Part shown: piece by piece, positions 11,673 through 22,393 of the stretch
How the letters are laid out: every line of letters starts with the position of its first letter
Numbering within the stretch: position 1 is the stretch's first letter
Assembly (NCBI RefSeq): GCF_963678635.1
Contig: NC_087067.1
Location: 54,992,456 to 55,056,455, forward strand
Length of the DNA: 64,000 nucleotides
Direction: 5' to 3'
From: Symsagittifera roscoffensis
Lineage: Eukaryota > Xenacoelomorpha > Acoela > Convolutidae
Program-made: the position numbers and the translations under genes
The notes under the pieces: model-generated
Told to the model about the DNA's origin: nothing
The model's input: the letters and a program-made list of their open reading frames with translations, nothing else
The model's database searches: none

Positions 11673-13237
11673 GGTAAATGAGAATTAAAATATTTTTAAC
11701 TGAAAAATTCAATCATCAATGTTTAATTTATTCTTTTAGTCTTCACACCACAATCATCTACAAAACAGAAAAAGACAAACAAAAATACAAACTTATTAAA
11801 TTATCTTCAAACTTATTATTTTCTTGCACTAAATAATGTAGTAAAATTCATAACAAATGTAGTAATTTTATTTATAAATTATTTCCCCATGAAGCAGTAA
11901 AATTGAAATACGATGAAAATTTATAATTTTAAACTTCCCTAAAACGCAGTAAAATTCAAATTCTATGCAATAAATTAATAAAGTGAGAAAGCAGTACTAA
12001 CCTTTCCAATATTATGATTCATTTGCACAAGAGTTCTATCCAAACTCGCACAGCTCGCCCCCAAAGAATTGTATAAATAATGATTTTAGGTTTCAAGCTT
12101 TTGCTATCAACAACTCTAACACGCGACAACAAGTTTCAAACTTCCCTTTAACCCGGTTGGAAAGGAATTATTCACTAAACCAAACTAACCAACGCAGCTT
12201 ACTAAACACCACAAATCATAAAATAACAGCATGACTAAGAAAAGGAAACCAACGGTACCCAAACCGGATTAACCCAGTTTAAAACTGGATACTTTATTCT
12301 TTTGAAGACTATTATAAAATCTAAGAAAGAAATAATAAAACACAAAAAAGTCGCAAGACAAACCCAAACCAAAAACAATTTGATTTTTGAAAACAGGACA
12401 CAACCAAAGTAACATAAGAAAAACCAAAAAAAAAAACATAAAATGTTATCAAATAACAGGACCTCTCAAAGAAACAGCATGCAATCATACTCCCACTCCT
12501 GGCCTAAGCCACCAGAGAGGACGTCCTGAGCATGCTCTATAGCCGGCCTAACCCACCGCGCTACATCCACGCTTTGTGACCACAATTCTATTTTTAATAA
12601 GAGGTACTCAAGGGTGAGTAACTCTTCAAAATAACTGAACTAAAACAAAACGCTTTTGTGAAAACGACTAACTAAGTTCATGATTAAAAAACCAAATTAA
12701 CAAAAATTTATAAAAAGTAAATCTTACCTTGCAGTATATAGATCATACACAACAACAAAGACGAACATCCAAAGACTAGACGATCCCATCACACTCGAAC
12801 AAAAGAATGGCCTCCACAATCACGACTCATAGGATTTAGAGTACGACATGACCTAGCAGAAAATGACTTCATTGAAATAGACCAATGACCATCTCGATGC
12901 TCAAGTATACGTACAGATCCGAGTTACAAGGCATCCCTTCCAAACGCGAATTTCACGCCATTTCTAGACGAGGCTGCACACCAAACAGTTCTCTACTAAT
13001 ACAGGAAAACCTGATATAGCAAACCATTTTGATATCAGATTGATTTCATTGGGGATCACCGTCGTTGTCGAGTGACAAAATAACAATTTCCTATCCCTGA
13101 TTCAAGCGTCCTGGAACGTTCTTCTTCAAGAGAAACCGGATAAGAAAATGATGTTCGTTAAATACCAACGATCATCATCCATCCTTCAATTTCAGAAAAG
13201 AACGATAGTTCTAAAAACACTGTAAACCCCGGATGGG
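11673..13237 (+). other. Element A 3' non-coding region
   Basis: About 1.57 kb without a convincing ORF, collinear with Element B 39439-41026 and, in antisense and duplicated form, with parts of 56343-58720. It contains a Pol III-like segment (separate entry), a conserved block around 'taacccggttggaaaggaatta' near 12150, and the stretch aacccCGGATGGG directly before the LTR, which occupies the position of the polypurine tract although it is only weakly purine-rich. Confidence 0.7.
12490..12600 (-). other. tRNA-like segment inside the element's 3' non-coding region
   Basis: Read on the minus strand, 12564 to 12545 gives GTAGCGCGGTGGGTTAGGCC, a good match to a Pol III A box in a D-arm context, preceded by stem-like GTGGATG. 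It is followed by an anticodon-arm-like GGCCGGCTATAGAGCATGCT. No clean B box (GGTTCGAnnCC) is visible; the place where it would fall reads ccaggagtgggagtatg. The same segment is in Element B at about 40265-40370. It may be a captured tRNA/SINE fragment or a structural element. It is unlikely to be a working tRNA gene. Confidence 0.35.
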
Positions 13238-13646
13238 TGGAACCTGATCTAAACTACCAATTATCATTGGATAAATTAGAAATTTTACCATTGTAAAATA
13301 TTTAATATTAACCAATCATAATCCATCTAACTAACAACCCACTTATTTATAAGTGCTGAAATTACTTGTAATTTCAGCACCAGAGAGATTTGAATTTAAC
13401 TTTGAAATTAGTTACCTCTCCAAGAGAACTTCAGCAGTCGCAATAAGCCAGTATACTCTAGATCTATTGAGCCTAGCAGAGACTAGTTAAACACCCTGAG
13501 ACTAGTAGATATAAGTGTAAGATTAGGATCGGTATTAGACTAAGAAGTTGCGCGAATCTATCCGGCCGAAAATAAGATAGCGTGACGAGCAGACGGTGTA
13601 CCCTATCCGAAACTACTCTATGAGTTAACCTAAAGAGCATAACTCA
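13238..13646 (+). repeat. 3' LTR of Element A
   Basis: 409 bp, starting TGGAACCTGATC and ending CATAACTCA (TG...CA termini), collinear with the 3' LTR of Element B. It contains a 28-bp near-uninterrupted palindrome at 13353-13380 and the C/G-rich block ccggccgaaaataagatagcg near its 3' end. It is immediately followed by antisense family sequence; the first four bases after the LTR are GATT. Confidence 0.93.
13353..13380. repeat. Perfect palindrome inside the LTR
   Basis: 13-base arms GTGCTGAAATTAC and GTAATTTCAGCAC are separated by TT. The same palindrome occurs at 24298-24325, 41142-41169 and 22245-22272, and with one mismatch at 19169-19196. It may be a protein-binding site or an RNA hairpin. 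Confidence 0.85.
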
Positions 13647-14460
13647 GATTGGTTTAAATGTGGATGTACCTAATAAAACGACTTCATAGTTATTGTTTTG
13701 ACAAAAATAAAGTGGAAAATGTTGTAAATTGTTTATCTGTGATTGATCTAAATCTGTTTTTACTGCATATTTACATTCTAGTCGTGGTGATGTTTCGTTT
13801 TTTGCAAGATAAAAATTGATATTTTGTGGTATTTCAACTGTAGTTTTTCGTTTAAGTAATTCAGGTGGTGTATTTCTACTTAGTGTATCTGGCAATGCAA
13901 GATTTTTTCCTGCTGTCCAAACTATATGTAATTTTGGAAATTTCATTAAAATTAATTGAAATCTCTAAACTCGATGGTTTGCTTCGATTTTTGTGTAAAA
14001 AGAAATATAATCGGTTTGTGATCCGAAAAAAGAACTATTGGATGTTTTGATCCAAGTATCAGAAATTCATATTCTGTAAGTGTGTATAATATAGCTGTGC
14101 ATTCTCTCATGAGAATAGAGAGTCGTAGTTCGGCTTGTGTAAATAAACGAGAATTTGCTGATATTAGGTTCATCTTATTTGTTCCACTTTGTGATTGTAG
14201 TAATGCTGCGCCGATGCCAAAGTTCGAAGCATTGCACATTGCATAGAATGGTTGATTTGGATCTGGGATGGTATTTGATATTTTTTCTTTTAGCATTTTT
14301 TTATTTTCGTCAAATCGTGTTTGATGTTCAGTAGTCCATTCAAAGTTGTTTTGCTGTCTTAGGATGTTATAGAAAGGTCTTAAGTATAATTGCATTTTGT
14401 ATCCATATTTACTTAAGAAATTTAAGAATTCTTGGATTTTTTTTTATTCGAGGGTGGCTG
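13647..14460 (-). pseudogene. pol: Element C RNase H and tether (remnant)
   Basis: Minus-strand frames hold the RT thumb (KKIQEF, LSKYGYKMQLYLRPF), then RNase H with MCNASNFGIGAALLQ, a Glu in the LMRECTAILYTLTEYEF block and SDHKPIIFLF, then the tether HIVWTAGKNLALPDTLSR and a further 60 residues. The first catalytic Asp of RNase H is Asn here (CNAS instead of CDAS in Elements A and B). The segment is cut at 13647 by the Element A LTR. Two open stretches, 13952-14395 and 13644-13946, are separated by a stop and a small shift. Confidence 0.85.
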
Positions 14461-15106
14461 GAGTTTTTGAATTGCGTCTATTGTTTTCGAAAATTGCGTC
14501 AGGTTTTAAAGCTAAATGTAGTGGTGAACTAATTTTTCCGACATCAAATTTCGATGTTGCATAAACTGTTGGATATTTTAGTAACAGTTTGGCTAATTTT
14601 TCGAATTCGTCTTGTGTTATTTGAGAATGTTGAAAATTAAACATTGTTAGAAATTTTTGCTGTTCTTCTGTATAATTCAATATTTTAAACGTTGGTTTAA
14701 AATATGGTGTTTTTGTGAAGAAATCTGTGTTTCTTTTTTCATTGCTTATTATGTTGTTTATTGATAATTCTTCATCAAGGATTGTTGATTGGCCTATATC
14801 TAGTAATTGTATATTATTAACTCGATATGCTACTTCGTTTGTGGGCGAAGTTGTAGCTTTTGTTTCACAGTATCCTAAGAGTCCTAGAGGTAATGTTATC
14901 TGGTATGATGAATTATTATTTACTTGTAATGAAATAATGTCCGAGTTTGAGTTTTTCATATATTTTATGGATGAAATTGTTTTTTGGAACAATTTATGGA
15001 TACGTTTGATTTCGAGGTCTGACATAAAAAGTTGTTGTTTGCTTTGATTTTTATCATATTGGTGAACTTGTTTGATAATATTGGTAACTTGAAAAGTTAT
15101 ATGCAT
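14444..15106 (-). pseudogene. pol: Element C protease-RT linker and RT N-terminal stub; RT core deleted
   Basis: A 220-codon open stretch covers the linker, including MSDLEIKRIHKLFQ and ILDEELSINNIIS, and the start of the RT module up to LHLALKPDAIF. It then jumps directly to the thumb region. Compared with Element B, about 660 bp (roughly 29410-30070 there) are absent, removing motif A, the YxDD box and most of the palm. The junction lies near 14465-14490, where the short word GACGCAATT occurs on both sides. This stretch has no stop where Element B has one at 29247-29249, so it helps define the family's reading frame. Confidence 0.82.
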
Positions 15107-15640
15107 TTCTCGATAGTGGTTTCAGATATTTTCGTTGCTGATTGTATATAGGATAGAATTTAAAGAAAAATGGTGGTTGTTTGTTTAGTCTTTGAAAAAA
15201 TGTTAAGGATGTTTTTTTATCCTCGTGTACTTGTCTTTTATATAAAGTTTGCTATTTAAAATAATTATTGTGGGAATATACTTAGTTATAAATGGTATGC
15301 CAATGATATTGTGTTTATATCTGTTATGGTGAATGTTTGTTTAAATGGTTTGTTTAAGATTTTGTTTTGTTCAATTGTTCTCGTGGGAACTAGATAGAGT
15401 TGGCTTTTTCAATAGTTTACTAATGTTGAGCCTTGTGCTGTTGCTAATTTGCTGGCTGTTTTCATAGGTGCTAGGGTTGGATGTAATGTTTTAATTTCAT
15501 TCCAAGTGGGAATATTCATTATGTTTGATTCTGCTCCTAAGTCTATTAAAAAATCTATTTCAAGGTCTGGTGGTTGAAATTTTTTACTTTCTGGACTTTT
15601 TAAGAGAAATGAAATTGTCCAAATTTTTTCTCTTGGTTGT
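15107..15640 (-). pseudogene. pol: Element C protease with altered catalytic triad
   Basis: On the minus strand the retropepsin context PPDLEIDFLIDLGAESN is continuous, but the triad D-S-G of Element B is D-L-G here (codons at 15543-15535), a Ser-to-Leu change expected to abolish proteolysis. The rest of the domain and the start of the linker follow towards 15107 with several stops and shifts. Confidence 0.78.
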
Positions 15641-15899
15641 TCTTCTTGTATATTTTGATATATTTGGTTCGTATTTGAGCTTTGTACTTTTCGGGTTTAA
15701 TTACAGTCTTAATTCTAATTACTTCTTGTTCAACTGGTACTTTATTACTATTAGATGTAGTGTCGTAATTGTGGAGAAGTTCCAATTGATTTTCGTAAAG
15801 GTGTGAAGTGAAAGGTTGTTCATATATGATAGGTTCGTAATCATTTTCAGCTGTGATCATATTAATTGAGATAGTATTATTTGTATCACTTTCGCTGTC

Positions 15900-16660
15900 T
15901 GTTGATTCACAATAATGTGGTTTAATTGTAATTCTGTACTTTCTATATCATCGATGCCAGGGGGTCTGAAATTGTTTCTTCAGTTGTTTGTTCTTGATTA
16001 ATTTGTCTTTGATGTTTCGGTCTATATCTGTTTTGCGAATCGGAGTAGCGATAATTATTTCGATGAGGAGATTGAGAATAATTCCTTTGCTGATTGTTAT
16101 AGTTAGGATTCCTATTCTGTGAACTATTTCATGATCTATTGTGAGAGTTATTGTTGTTTGTTCGCTGATAATTGGGTCTGTTGTATGAATTGTTTCTTGA
16201 TCTATTGTTTTGGTAAAGTTGATTTCCATTATTGGAATAGCTTCTATTCCTATTGTTTGAATAGTTTCTGTTTCTATTGTATGATGAGTTTCGTGATCTA
16301 TCGTTTGAATAGTATCTGTTCCTAGAATTTGAATGGGAACTGGTATCAAAAAATTCTGTTCTGTTTGAATTTGATCGTGAATAGTTATTTCTATACTGAT
16401 TATTTTGGCTATTTGATCGACTATATCTATTTTGTGAGAAATTTTGTGAATTTCTTTGTTCTGGTGATCTACCTCTATAATTAGAATTATAGGGTGATTG
16501 GTTTCTTGAGTAATTTGAATTATTTGGAAGTGGTTTACCAGAGCTGTTGTTACTATGTGTGTTTTTGTTTGGCAAATTTTGATCTTTTTTCATATATTGA
16601 TAGAATGATTTATTTGGTTCTTTGTATTTTTGTGGTTTGTTTTTGTTATCTTCTTGTTTT
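15900..16660 (-). pseudogene. gag: Element C gag C-terminal Asn/Arg/Ser-rich tail and acidic linker
   Basis: 16129-16593 is open on the minus strand and codes for a low-complexity chain of Asn, Ser, Arg and Tyr with repeated SRN/NRN/YSNN words, a basic RNA-binding type tail following the zinc knuckle. Next comes the acidic Asp/Ser segment corresponding to the start of Element A. Another minus-strand frame (15948-16349) is an Ile/Thr-rich shadow of the same repeats. In Element B the first part of this tail is deleted. Confidence 0.72.
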
Positions 16661-16665
16661 TGTCT

Positions 16666-16707
16666 ACATTCGACAATACTATGTCCGTATCTTTGGCACT
16701 AATTACA
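16666..16707 (-). pseudogene. gag: Element C nucleocapsid CCHC zinc knuckle
   Basis: On the minus strand a CX2CX4HX4C box spans 16707 to 16666, with CQRYGHSIVEC forming its second half. The second position between the first two Cys is a TAG stop (16701-16699). This is the classic retroviral nucleocapsid motif that binds genomic RNA. The corresponding bases are deleted in Element B and outside the window for Element A, so this is the only view of the family's zinc knuckle. Confidence 0.75.
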
Positions 16708-16842
16708 CCATTTTTTGAAAGTTGATTTAACTTTGAATTTTGGGTTTTTCTCATATATGTTTAAATTTTCAGTGATTTTTTTAGTTAGATCTGAATCTTG
16801 TATGTTGTTGATATGTGTAGTACTTGTTTCGGTTGTACTGAC

Positions 16843-17559
16843 TTATTGTAACTTAAGATTTTCTGTTTCTTCGAGTTTCATTGTGATTTCTGCTTGTTCT
16901 AGTTTATCCACTAGTTTTCTGAAATCTAAATCTGGTTCTCGAATTGAGGAGGGATGTGATGCTCTCTTTTTAATAGCTACTTTTCTTAATTGGGGTGTTA
17001 GAGTCATCATTAAAACTTCTGTTATTTTCGTGTTTTTATAATCATGGGTGTTAATCGAATATGCTTTTCGAACTAGTGTTTCAATTCGAACTGCCAATTG
17101 TTTAATTGTTTCGTTTGGTAGTCTACAAATTTCGTTACACAAAACTCATTGATGTTGTTTGTTTCTTTCAGAGTCAAACATTTTTGTAAATTCGTGTGTG
17201 AATCTTTTCCAATCTATTTTTTTGTCTATAGGTAAAACTGAAAACCATTTCTGAGCTGCGCCATCAGCTGTTGTTTGTATTAACGCTGTGGGTCTATGTA
17301 TCCAATTTTGGTGAAGTGGCGTATTAATTGGTTCAGGTCCTATATTTAAAATTAAATTTGATGTGACTGCATTTAAATAATCTTCTACGGAGTATTCAGG
17401 GTCTGTTCCTGCAAATAACATCGATGATCCACCCAATGATTCTGCGGCATTTGGCATTTGTGAAAATTTTGCAAGTTGATTTTGTGTTATTTCGTGTTGT
17501 TGTAAATAATATGGTAATGGTATTTCATTTTGCATTTGTGTTGGTTGATAAGAATGCAT
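16843..17559 (-). pseudogene. gag: Element C gag capsid domain
   Basis: Two adjoining minus-strand open stretches (17559-17146 and 17142-16843) form the retrotransposon capsid region. They carry AGTDPEYSVEDYLNAV, the characteristic GAAQKWFSVLP followed by FTHEFTKMFD, then LPNETIKQLAVRIETLVRKA and a helical Lys/Glu segment before the zinc knuckle. This domain builds the virus-like particle. One stop or small shift at about 17143 separates the two halves. The second half is deleted in Element B. Confidence 0.85.
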
Positions 17560-18935
17560 AATGACTGGGTTTTGTGAATGTATTGGTTCATAGGATTGTG
17601 TGCTTCGTTGATTTTTATGTTCTTCGGTTGATAGCTTTGTACATTAGCTAAATTTTGTGGTTGATATTTTGTATTTTGACGTACTTGATTTTGTCGAGGT
17701 TTTTTTGTACGATATTCTTTTGTGTATGGTGCAAAATATCTGGTTGATAATCATCGTCATCGTCTGATGATAAATAGTTTGATGTGTGATATGGTGTTTG
17801 TTGTTTATTCCTATCTTGTTGAAAAAATGGATAATACTCACTGTGATCTTGAGATAGATGTGGATAGTCATGAAAAAATACTCAATTTGTTGATGTCATG
17901 GGAAAATTTGACTTTTGTGAAAATAGATGATTTTGCTTTTGTATACAGGGAGGATGAGTTGTTTTCGATGGATGTACATAATTATAATTGTGTTCTGCGA
18001 AATTATGTCTAGTAAATGTTCTTCGACTGTGTGTTGGTTTTGTCATAGGTCTATATGTTTGATAATCCATATGTGAATATTTTGGAGCAACCGAGGGTTC
18101 AACCGTAGATTGCAATGTTACTTGTGGTAATGTTTGATTTTTAGGTTTTGGTGTTGTAAGGTTTGGATGTATTGGTGAAGTACTTTGTTGTGTAGTTGTT
18201 ACTATTGTTTCAACTACTTCTTCATTTATAAAATGTGATGGTGTTTGAATATCTTGTTGTGTAAGACTTCTAGTTCCATTCAAATTTTCTTGTTTGACAA
18301 GGGTTGAATTTAAGCTATTATTTTGTCTTCTATCAGGTAAAAATGAATTATAGTTTAGTGGTGTTGCATCTATTGTAAGTGGAAACACTTTTCCTTTACA
18401 TAGTCTTTGTGAATAGACATTGTACTGATTGCTTGACTTGAGATGTCTATTGGTATGTTCAGAAATATTGGGTGAGACCATTCAGGGTCCGAAATATAAT
18501 CTGATTAATTTCCAATGACAGTGTCGTCATTGGTACTTTGAGGTCTAAAAGTTTTTCTTGCTTGTGCAATTAAATCAATATTATGTGCAAAATAATCAAT
18601 TATGAACCATGCTAGGATTTTTTCTAAATCGTGTTTAACAATTTGTGAAATTTCATTGCTTGTAAAATTTTCATGGATTGTGTTTCAAAATGTTGAAAAT
18701 GCGGCAATTTCATTTCTTACCTTCGTGTGTCTTGATGTTTGTACTGGTGATGTACTGTCAGTTCCTATATGTTCTAGTATAGATATATAACTATATATTA
18801 GTGAAAAAACATCATAAGTGAATATTGAATTTGCTCTCTGTGATTGATGGTGTTGTATGTTTTTGATGTATTCTGTGAATACTTTTGAAAATTCTAGTTC
18901 GACATCGTCTATTTGAATAACATGTTTGCTACCGA
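17560..18935 (-). pseudogene. gag: Element C gag N-terminal region
   Basis: Broken minus-strand frames, the longest 18481-17882, match Element B 25620-26975. They give a Thr/Ser/Asn/Gln-rich region with SVAPKYSHMDYQTYRPMTKP (SVxPKYSxMDYQTYRPMT is conserved in both copies) and a His/Tyr-rich tail. The start of gag and the leader are missing: the LTR fragment is joined straight to the codons for HVIQIDDVELEF at about 18935. I see no known domain in this part; it is matrix-like only by position. Confidence 0.72.
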
Positions 18936-19314
18936 ATTTCGGATAGGGTACACCGTCTGCTCGTCACGCTATCTTATTTTCGGCCGGATAGATTCGTGCA
19001 ACTTCTTAGTCTAATACCGATCCTAATCTTACTCTTATATCTACTAGTCTCAGGGTGTTTAACTAGTCTCTGCTAGGCTCAATAGATCTAGAGTATACTG
19101 GCTTATTGCGACTGCTGAAGTTCTCTTGGAGAGGTAACTAATTTCTAAGTTAAATTCAAATATCTCTGGTGCTGAAATTACAAGTAATTCCAGCACTAAC
19201 AAATAAGTGGGTTGTTAGTTAGATGGATCATGATTGGTTAATATTAAATATTTTAAAGTGAGAAAATATCCAATTTATAACCAATAATAAAAATATAGTT
19301 TAGATCTGGTTCCA
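18936..19314 (-). repeat. 5' LTR of Element C (lacks its last about 30 bp)
   Basis: On the minus strand it starts TGGAACC at 19314 and follows the family LTR through the palindrome (19196-19169) and the C/G-rich block to ...CCTATCCGAAAT at about 18936. There a deletion fuses it to gag. The junction forms the small palindrome CCGAATTTCGG on the plus strand. The first four bases outside the LTR are CCGG (19315-19318), a candidate target duplication. Confidence 0.9.
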
Positions 19315-20620
19315 CCGGCTCTAAATTTCGTATTAAGTCCTACCCTCTGCTTGCAAGCTCGCAACACGTCGGCGCGACTGCGGCGGTCACTACTTTGTTT
19401 TTTGTGTTTGTTGAACACATGACAATTCTCGGCCTACCGGCTTGTTAAAACAATTATTACATGGGACTGTTTTTCAGACTGTTTTGTATCGGACTGTTTT
19501 TTCGTTCATTTTCACATTTTTCTGGACTGTTTTGTATTGGAAAGTTTTGTATGGGACTGTTTTGTACAGACACGAGGTAATCTACGTTCGCTGCTTCTTT
19601 AACAAATTTATCGCGAAGATAGCTGCCTATAAAATTGCAGGCCAGGAGTTCGAGCCGCAGTAGGAGCCTTTTTTCTAGCTAGAAATGGTCTAAATTTAGC
19701 TAATTTCTGATCAGAAATAAGATGAGAAATTTTTTTTTAGAAAATCCCTGCTTTATTTAAACATTTCACAAAGAGTTTCTGACCAGAAAATTAGGTTAGA
19801 TATAAAATATTCCAGGTCAGAAACAGAGAAGTTTCTAGGTACTGGTACTAAACTAATGGCATCTTGTTTGTGCCATTTAATTGACCTCAGATCCTGGACC
19901 ATACTTCCATTACGTTGCCAAACTTTGTATTCGATAGGCGCAGATATTTGATGTGTGTAAATTCCTGGATTCTGGAGACAAGTCTTTAACTAGTTAAAGT
20001 TTTGTCGGAACGGTCAAAGAGAATGAAAGAACAAACAAGAGCAAGGGGAGCTTCCTTCTTGCGGAATCCGCTTACAATTCACAAACCTAGGTGTTATCCA
20101 ATGTTGCACTACGCGGTAGCCACGCTTCCTTTATTCGCAGCGAACCTACCAACATTCAAATAGGATGATTCTCGCTAACTTCTTTATATTTGAAGCCTGG
20201 TGTTTTTCAGCCCGACTATTTCCTCCTCAAACGTCTAACGAGCGTTATTGTCTTCTAAAGTCGAACGTACATAGAGACGTAGATGCGCTTTCGCTCATTC
20301 AACTCAATGCTACAACTTTTTTCCGGCATGTTTTTTTATATGTTTGCCCTGGACCGTATTCAATTTAGTTCTCTTTTGGTCCGTTAGGTTCAATATCGTT
20401 CAAGGGTCAGCTTGCATCTTAAGTTCTGAGAATTTAAGCATGACGGATTTTTTCTCGAGTTTGCTACACAGCTTACCCCATAATTAAATTATTTTATTTT
20501 AAAAAAACTTTCAGCGCACAGAGAGTTGTGAGAGACAGATGAATACAAATTTGTCGGAGATAAAAAAGGAAAATAACGGAGTTCCACAGTCTGGCTGCAG
20601 TTTTTCCATTAGATGTTCAC

Positions 20621-20680
20621 AAACACACACACACACACACAGACAGACAGACACACATACACACACACACACACACACAT
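20621..20680. repeat. CA/AGAC microsatellite (unit 1)
   Basis: 60 bp of AC dinucleotides interrupted by AGAC tetranucleotides. The homologous tract in unit 2 (23761-23895) is more than twice as long. Confidence 0.95.
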
Positions 20681-20979
20681 TTCCATACGACGCAAAATTT
20701 TAAACGTCATGTAAGCAATTGAAAGATAGATGGTTTCACTAAAATTTTTGTTTGAATGCTTTACCAGGTTTCTATAGAAAAAGCGCTTATGGTATCACAC
20801 GATTTCATTTGTTGCTTCTATGGAAAAAATGCGTGTCATACAATTTTTATACAAAATTTAAAAAACTGTTTTGACATTTTTAATGATCAACTTTGTTCTC
20901 TTCGCCTCCTCTGAAGCTTTCCGGGCTATTAATTTTGTTTGTTAATTTTTGGAGAAAAAATGCTTATCATTCACTTTTT

Positions 20980-22160
20980 TATGTATAAAAATTACCTGAC
21001 AAACATTTTAAGATAGAAAAAAAATAGTCTTCAAAAATCGTTTAAAAATGTTTCTGGATAGTTTTAAAAATCTTTTCAAAGAATATATATAACGAAAGAC
21101 GGCATATTGAATTTCAAAAACTTGTTTTTTATTTTGGTCAAAAAAATGCTTTTCAAGTGATTTCCATATATGTAAATTGTTTGTTAAAAATTTCGTTATA
21201 GAAGAAAAAAAGTCTTCAAAATTCATTTAGTTATAGGTCTGGGACCTTAAAATGTGTTTAAAAAGGATATCTGATGAGGCGTTCTGACGATAAAGATAAA
21301 ATGATGTCAAGAACAATATTTTAATTATGGTCGAAAAAAGGCTAATCAAAATTTTTTCATACATGAATCCTGTTGACGAGTAATTCAAAAAATATATATT
21401 TTTTCAAAACTAATTAAAGTGTGTTCGGATGGTTTTTTATGAGTTCAAAAAACAAATTCATGATAGCGGGCACTTTTACCGTCAAAACATGGTTTTGATT
21501 TTATTAAGAAATTTGTACGAAAATTGTATGTTAAACCTTTTTCCATAGAAAAATTGATATAATCGAAAACGAATTAAAAAGTTGTCTGGGTAGTTTTAAG
21601 TACGCTGCAAGGGATTGCATTTATTTGCAGACATTTTGAATGGCAGTAAAATAGTTATATAATGTTCATATACAAGAATATTGTATAATAAATTTTTTCA
21701 AAAGAAAATTTGCGTGGTCAAAAATCAGTAAAAGCAAGTTTGGGTAATTTTGAATGAACTTAGTGTGGGTTATTAATCTCTTGAGTTATTATATATATTA
21801 TTAGTTTGTGAATTATCCGGGCTGTTAAGAAATGAAAAGTATAAGCATTATCGAAAAAAAAAATTATGGTCAAAATCCTGGGTTGTCATTGTTACTGTCC
21901 CAAGTTTTTTCAATTGATTGTGTTTTTATGACAGATACTTTCTGCGAACGACCAATGACAAGTCTGAGTGTTTGAATGCTCTATAAAACTGAATACATCG
22001 TGCGAGGTTGACGAGTTTTTTTTAAAAAAAAAACATTCAAAAAATTTTCTCGTTAATTTTGCAAATCTTTCCTTGTCGCGGTTAGATAGACGCAAGTTTG
22101 TTTTTGAATATGTTTCGATCAATACTATCATTTTTTAGTAGAAAAAAACTAAATACTTTT
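20980..22160. repeat. Degenerate satellite, period about 150-190 bp
   Basis: A recurring phrase of the type 'AAnTnAAAAAGTnTnTGGGTAGTTTTnAA' is found near 21036, 21226, 21410, 21575 and 21728, with AT-rich spacers ending in 'AnAAAAnTTTTCATACATG'-like sequence. The repeats are old and diverged. The same stretch is repeated at 41441-42612 because of the large tandem duplication. Confidence 0.5.
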
Positions 22161-22173
22161 GTAAAACACTGGC

Positions 22174-22393
22174 TGGCTTGTTGCGATTGCGAGAAGGTCT
22201 CTTGGAGAGGTAACTAATTTCTAAGTTAAATTCAAATCTCTCTGGTGCTGAAATTACAAGTAATTTCAGCACTTACAAATAAGTGGGTTGTTAGTTAGAT
22301 GGATCATGATTGGTTAATATTAAATATTTCATAGTGATAAAATATCCAATTTATAACCAATAATAAAAATTTAGTTTTAATCTGATTCCACCG
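22174..22393 (-). repeat. Partial LTR (U3 side) copied by the tandem duplication
   Basis: An antisense LTR fragment from TGGCTTGTTGCG to GATTCCA, with the palindrome at 22245-22272. Its outer boundary and flank (CCGGCTCTAAATTTCG) match those of Element C's LTR, so it is a segmental copy and not an independent solo LTR. Confidence 0.85.

Larger units (their letters stand above)
1..13646 (+). mobile_element. Element A: large env-bearing Ty3/gypsy-type LTR element, 5' part outside window
   Basis: The segment aligns collinearly with Element B: base 1 corresponds to about 27812, and the outer end of its 3' LTR (13646) to 41436. It begins inside the Asn/Arg/Ser-rich end of gag and runs through protease, RT, RNase H, integrase, a two-helix membrane ORF, an envelope-like ORF, ORF4, a non-coding tail and a complete 3' LTR. 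About 3.6 kb of its 5' end should lie left of the window. All ORFs carry stops or indels, so it is a dead copy. The 3' LTR ends ...CATAACTCA and abuts antisense family sequence (Element C), which fits insertion into C. Confidence 0.93.
13647..19314 (-). mobile_element. Element C: antisense truncated copy of the same LTR element family
   Basis: On the minus strand, reading from 19314 down, the order is LTR (to 18936), gag, protease, protease-RT linker, a stub of RT, RNase H and tether, stopping at 13647 where Element A's 3' LTR begins. Three parts are missing: the 3' end of the LTR plus leader and gag start (junction at about 18935), the RT core (junction near 14475), and everything 3' of the tether, which would lie beyond Element A if A inserted here. 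The outer 5' LTR end TGGAACC is intact at 19314. Confidence 0.9.
19098..22172. repeat. Tandem duplication, unit 1 (LTR fragment plus satellite-like flank)
   Basis: The unit begins inside Element C's LTR (TGGCTTATTGCG at 19098) and ends at TGTAAAACACTGG. The second unit begins at about 22173 with TGGCTTGTTGCG. It holds 217 bp of LTR, a block of short GGACTGTTTTGTAT-like repeats (about 19461-19568), a TTCGAGCC-containing stretch followed by a T-run (19650-19675), a CA microsatellite, and about 1.2 kb of degenerate satellite with period about 150-190 bp. No gene is recognised in it. Confidence 0.85.

Noticed and set aside
13647-19314. Plus-strand open frames in Element C (for example 15525-15806, 16494-17041, 17722-18012)
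   Set aside because: They oppose well-supported minus-strand gag/pol and have the Cys/Phe/Leu-rich look of antisense frames of A/C-rich genes.
13238-19314. A and C as two halves of one autointegrated element
   Set aside because: Autointegration also joins an LTR end to inverted internal sequence, but nesting of A in C needs fewer steps and predicts a testable left flank. Not excluded.
19442-19663. Open frame of 73 codons (also 22537-22731)
   Set aside because: It is produced by short GGACTGTTTTGTAT-like repeats; composition is repetitive and the two copies differ in frame-changing ways.
19640-19680. Possible SINE or tRNA gene (TTCGAGCC followed by a T-run, also at 22715-22742)
   Set aside because: Only a B-box-like word and a T-run; no A box or cloverleaf can be drawn, and copy 2 has ATCGAGCC.
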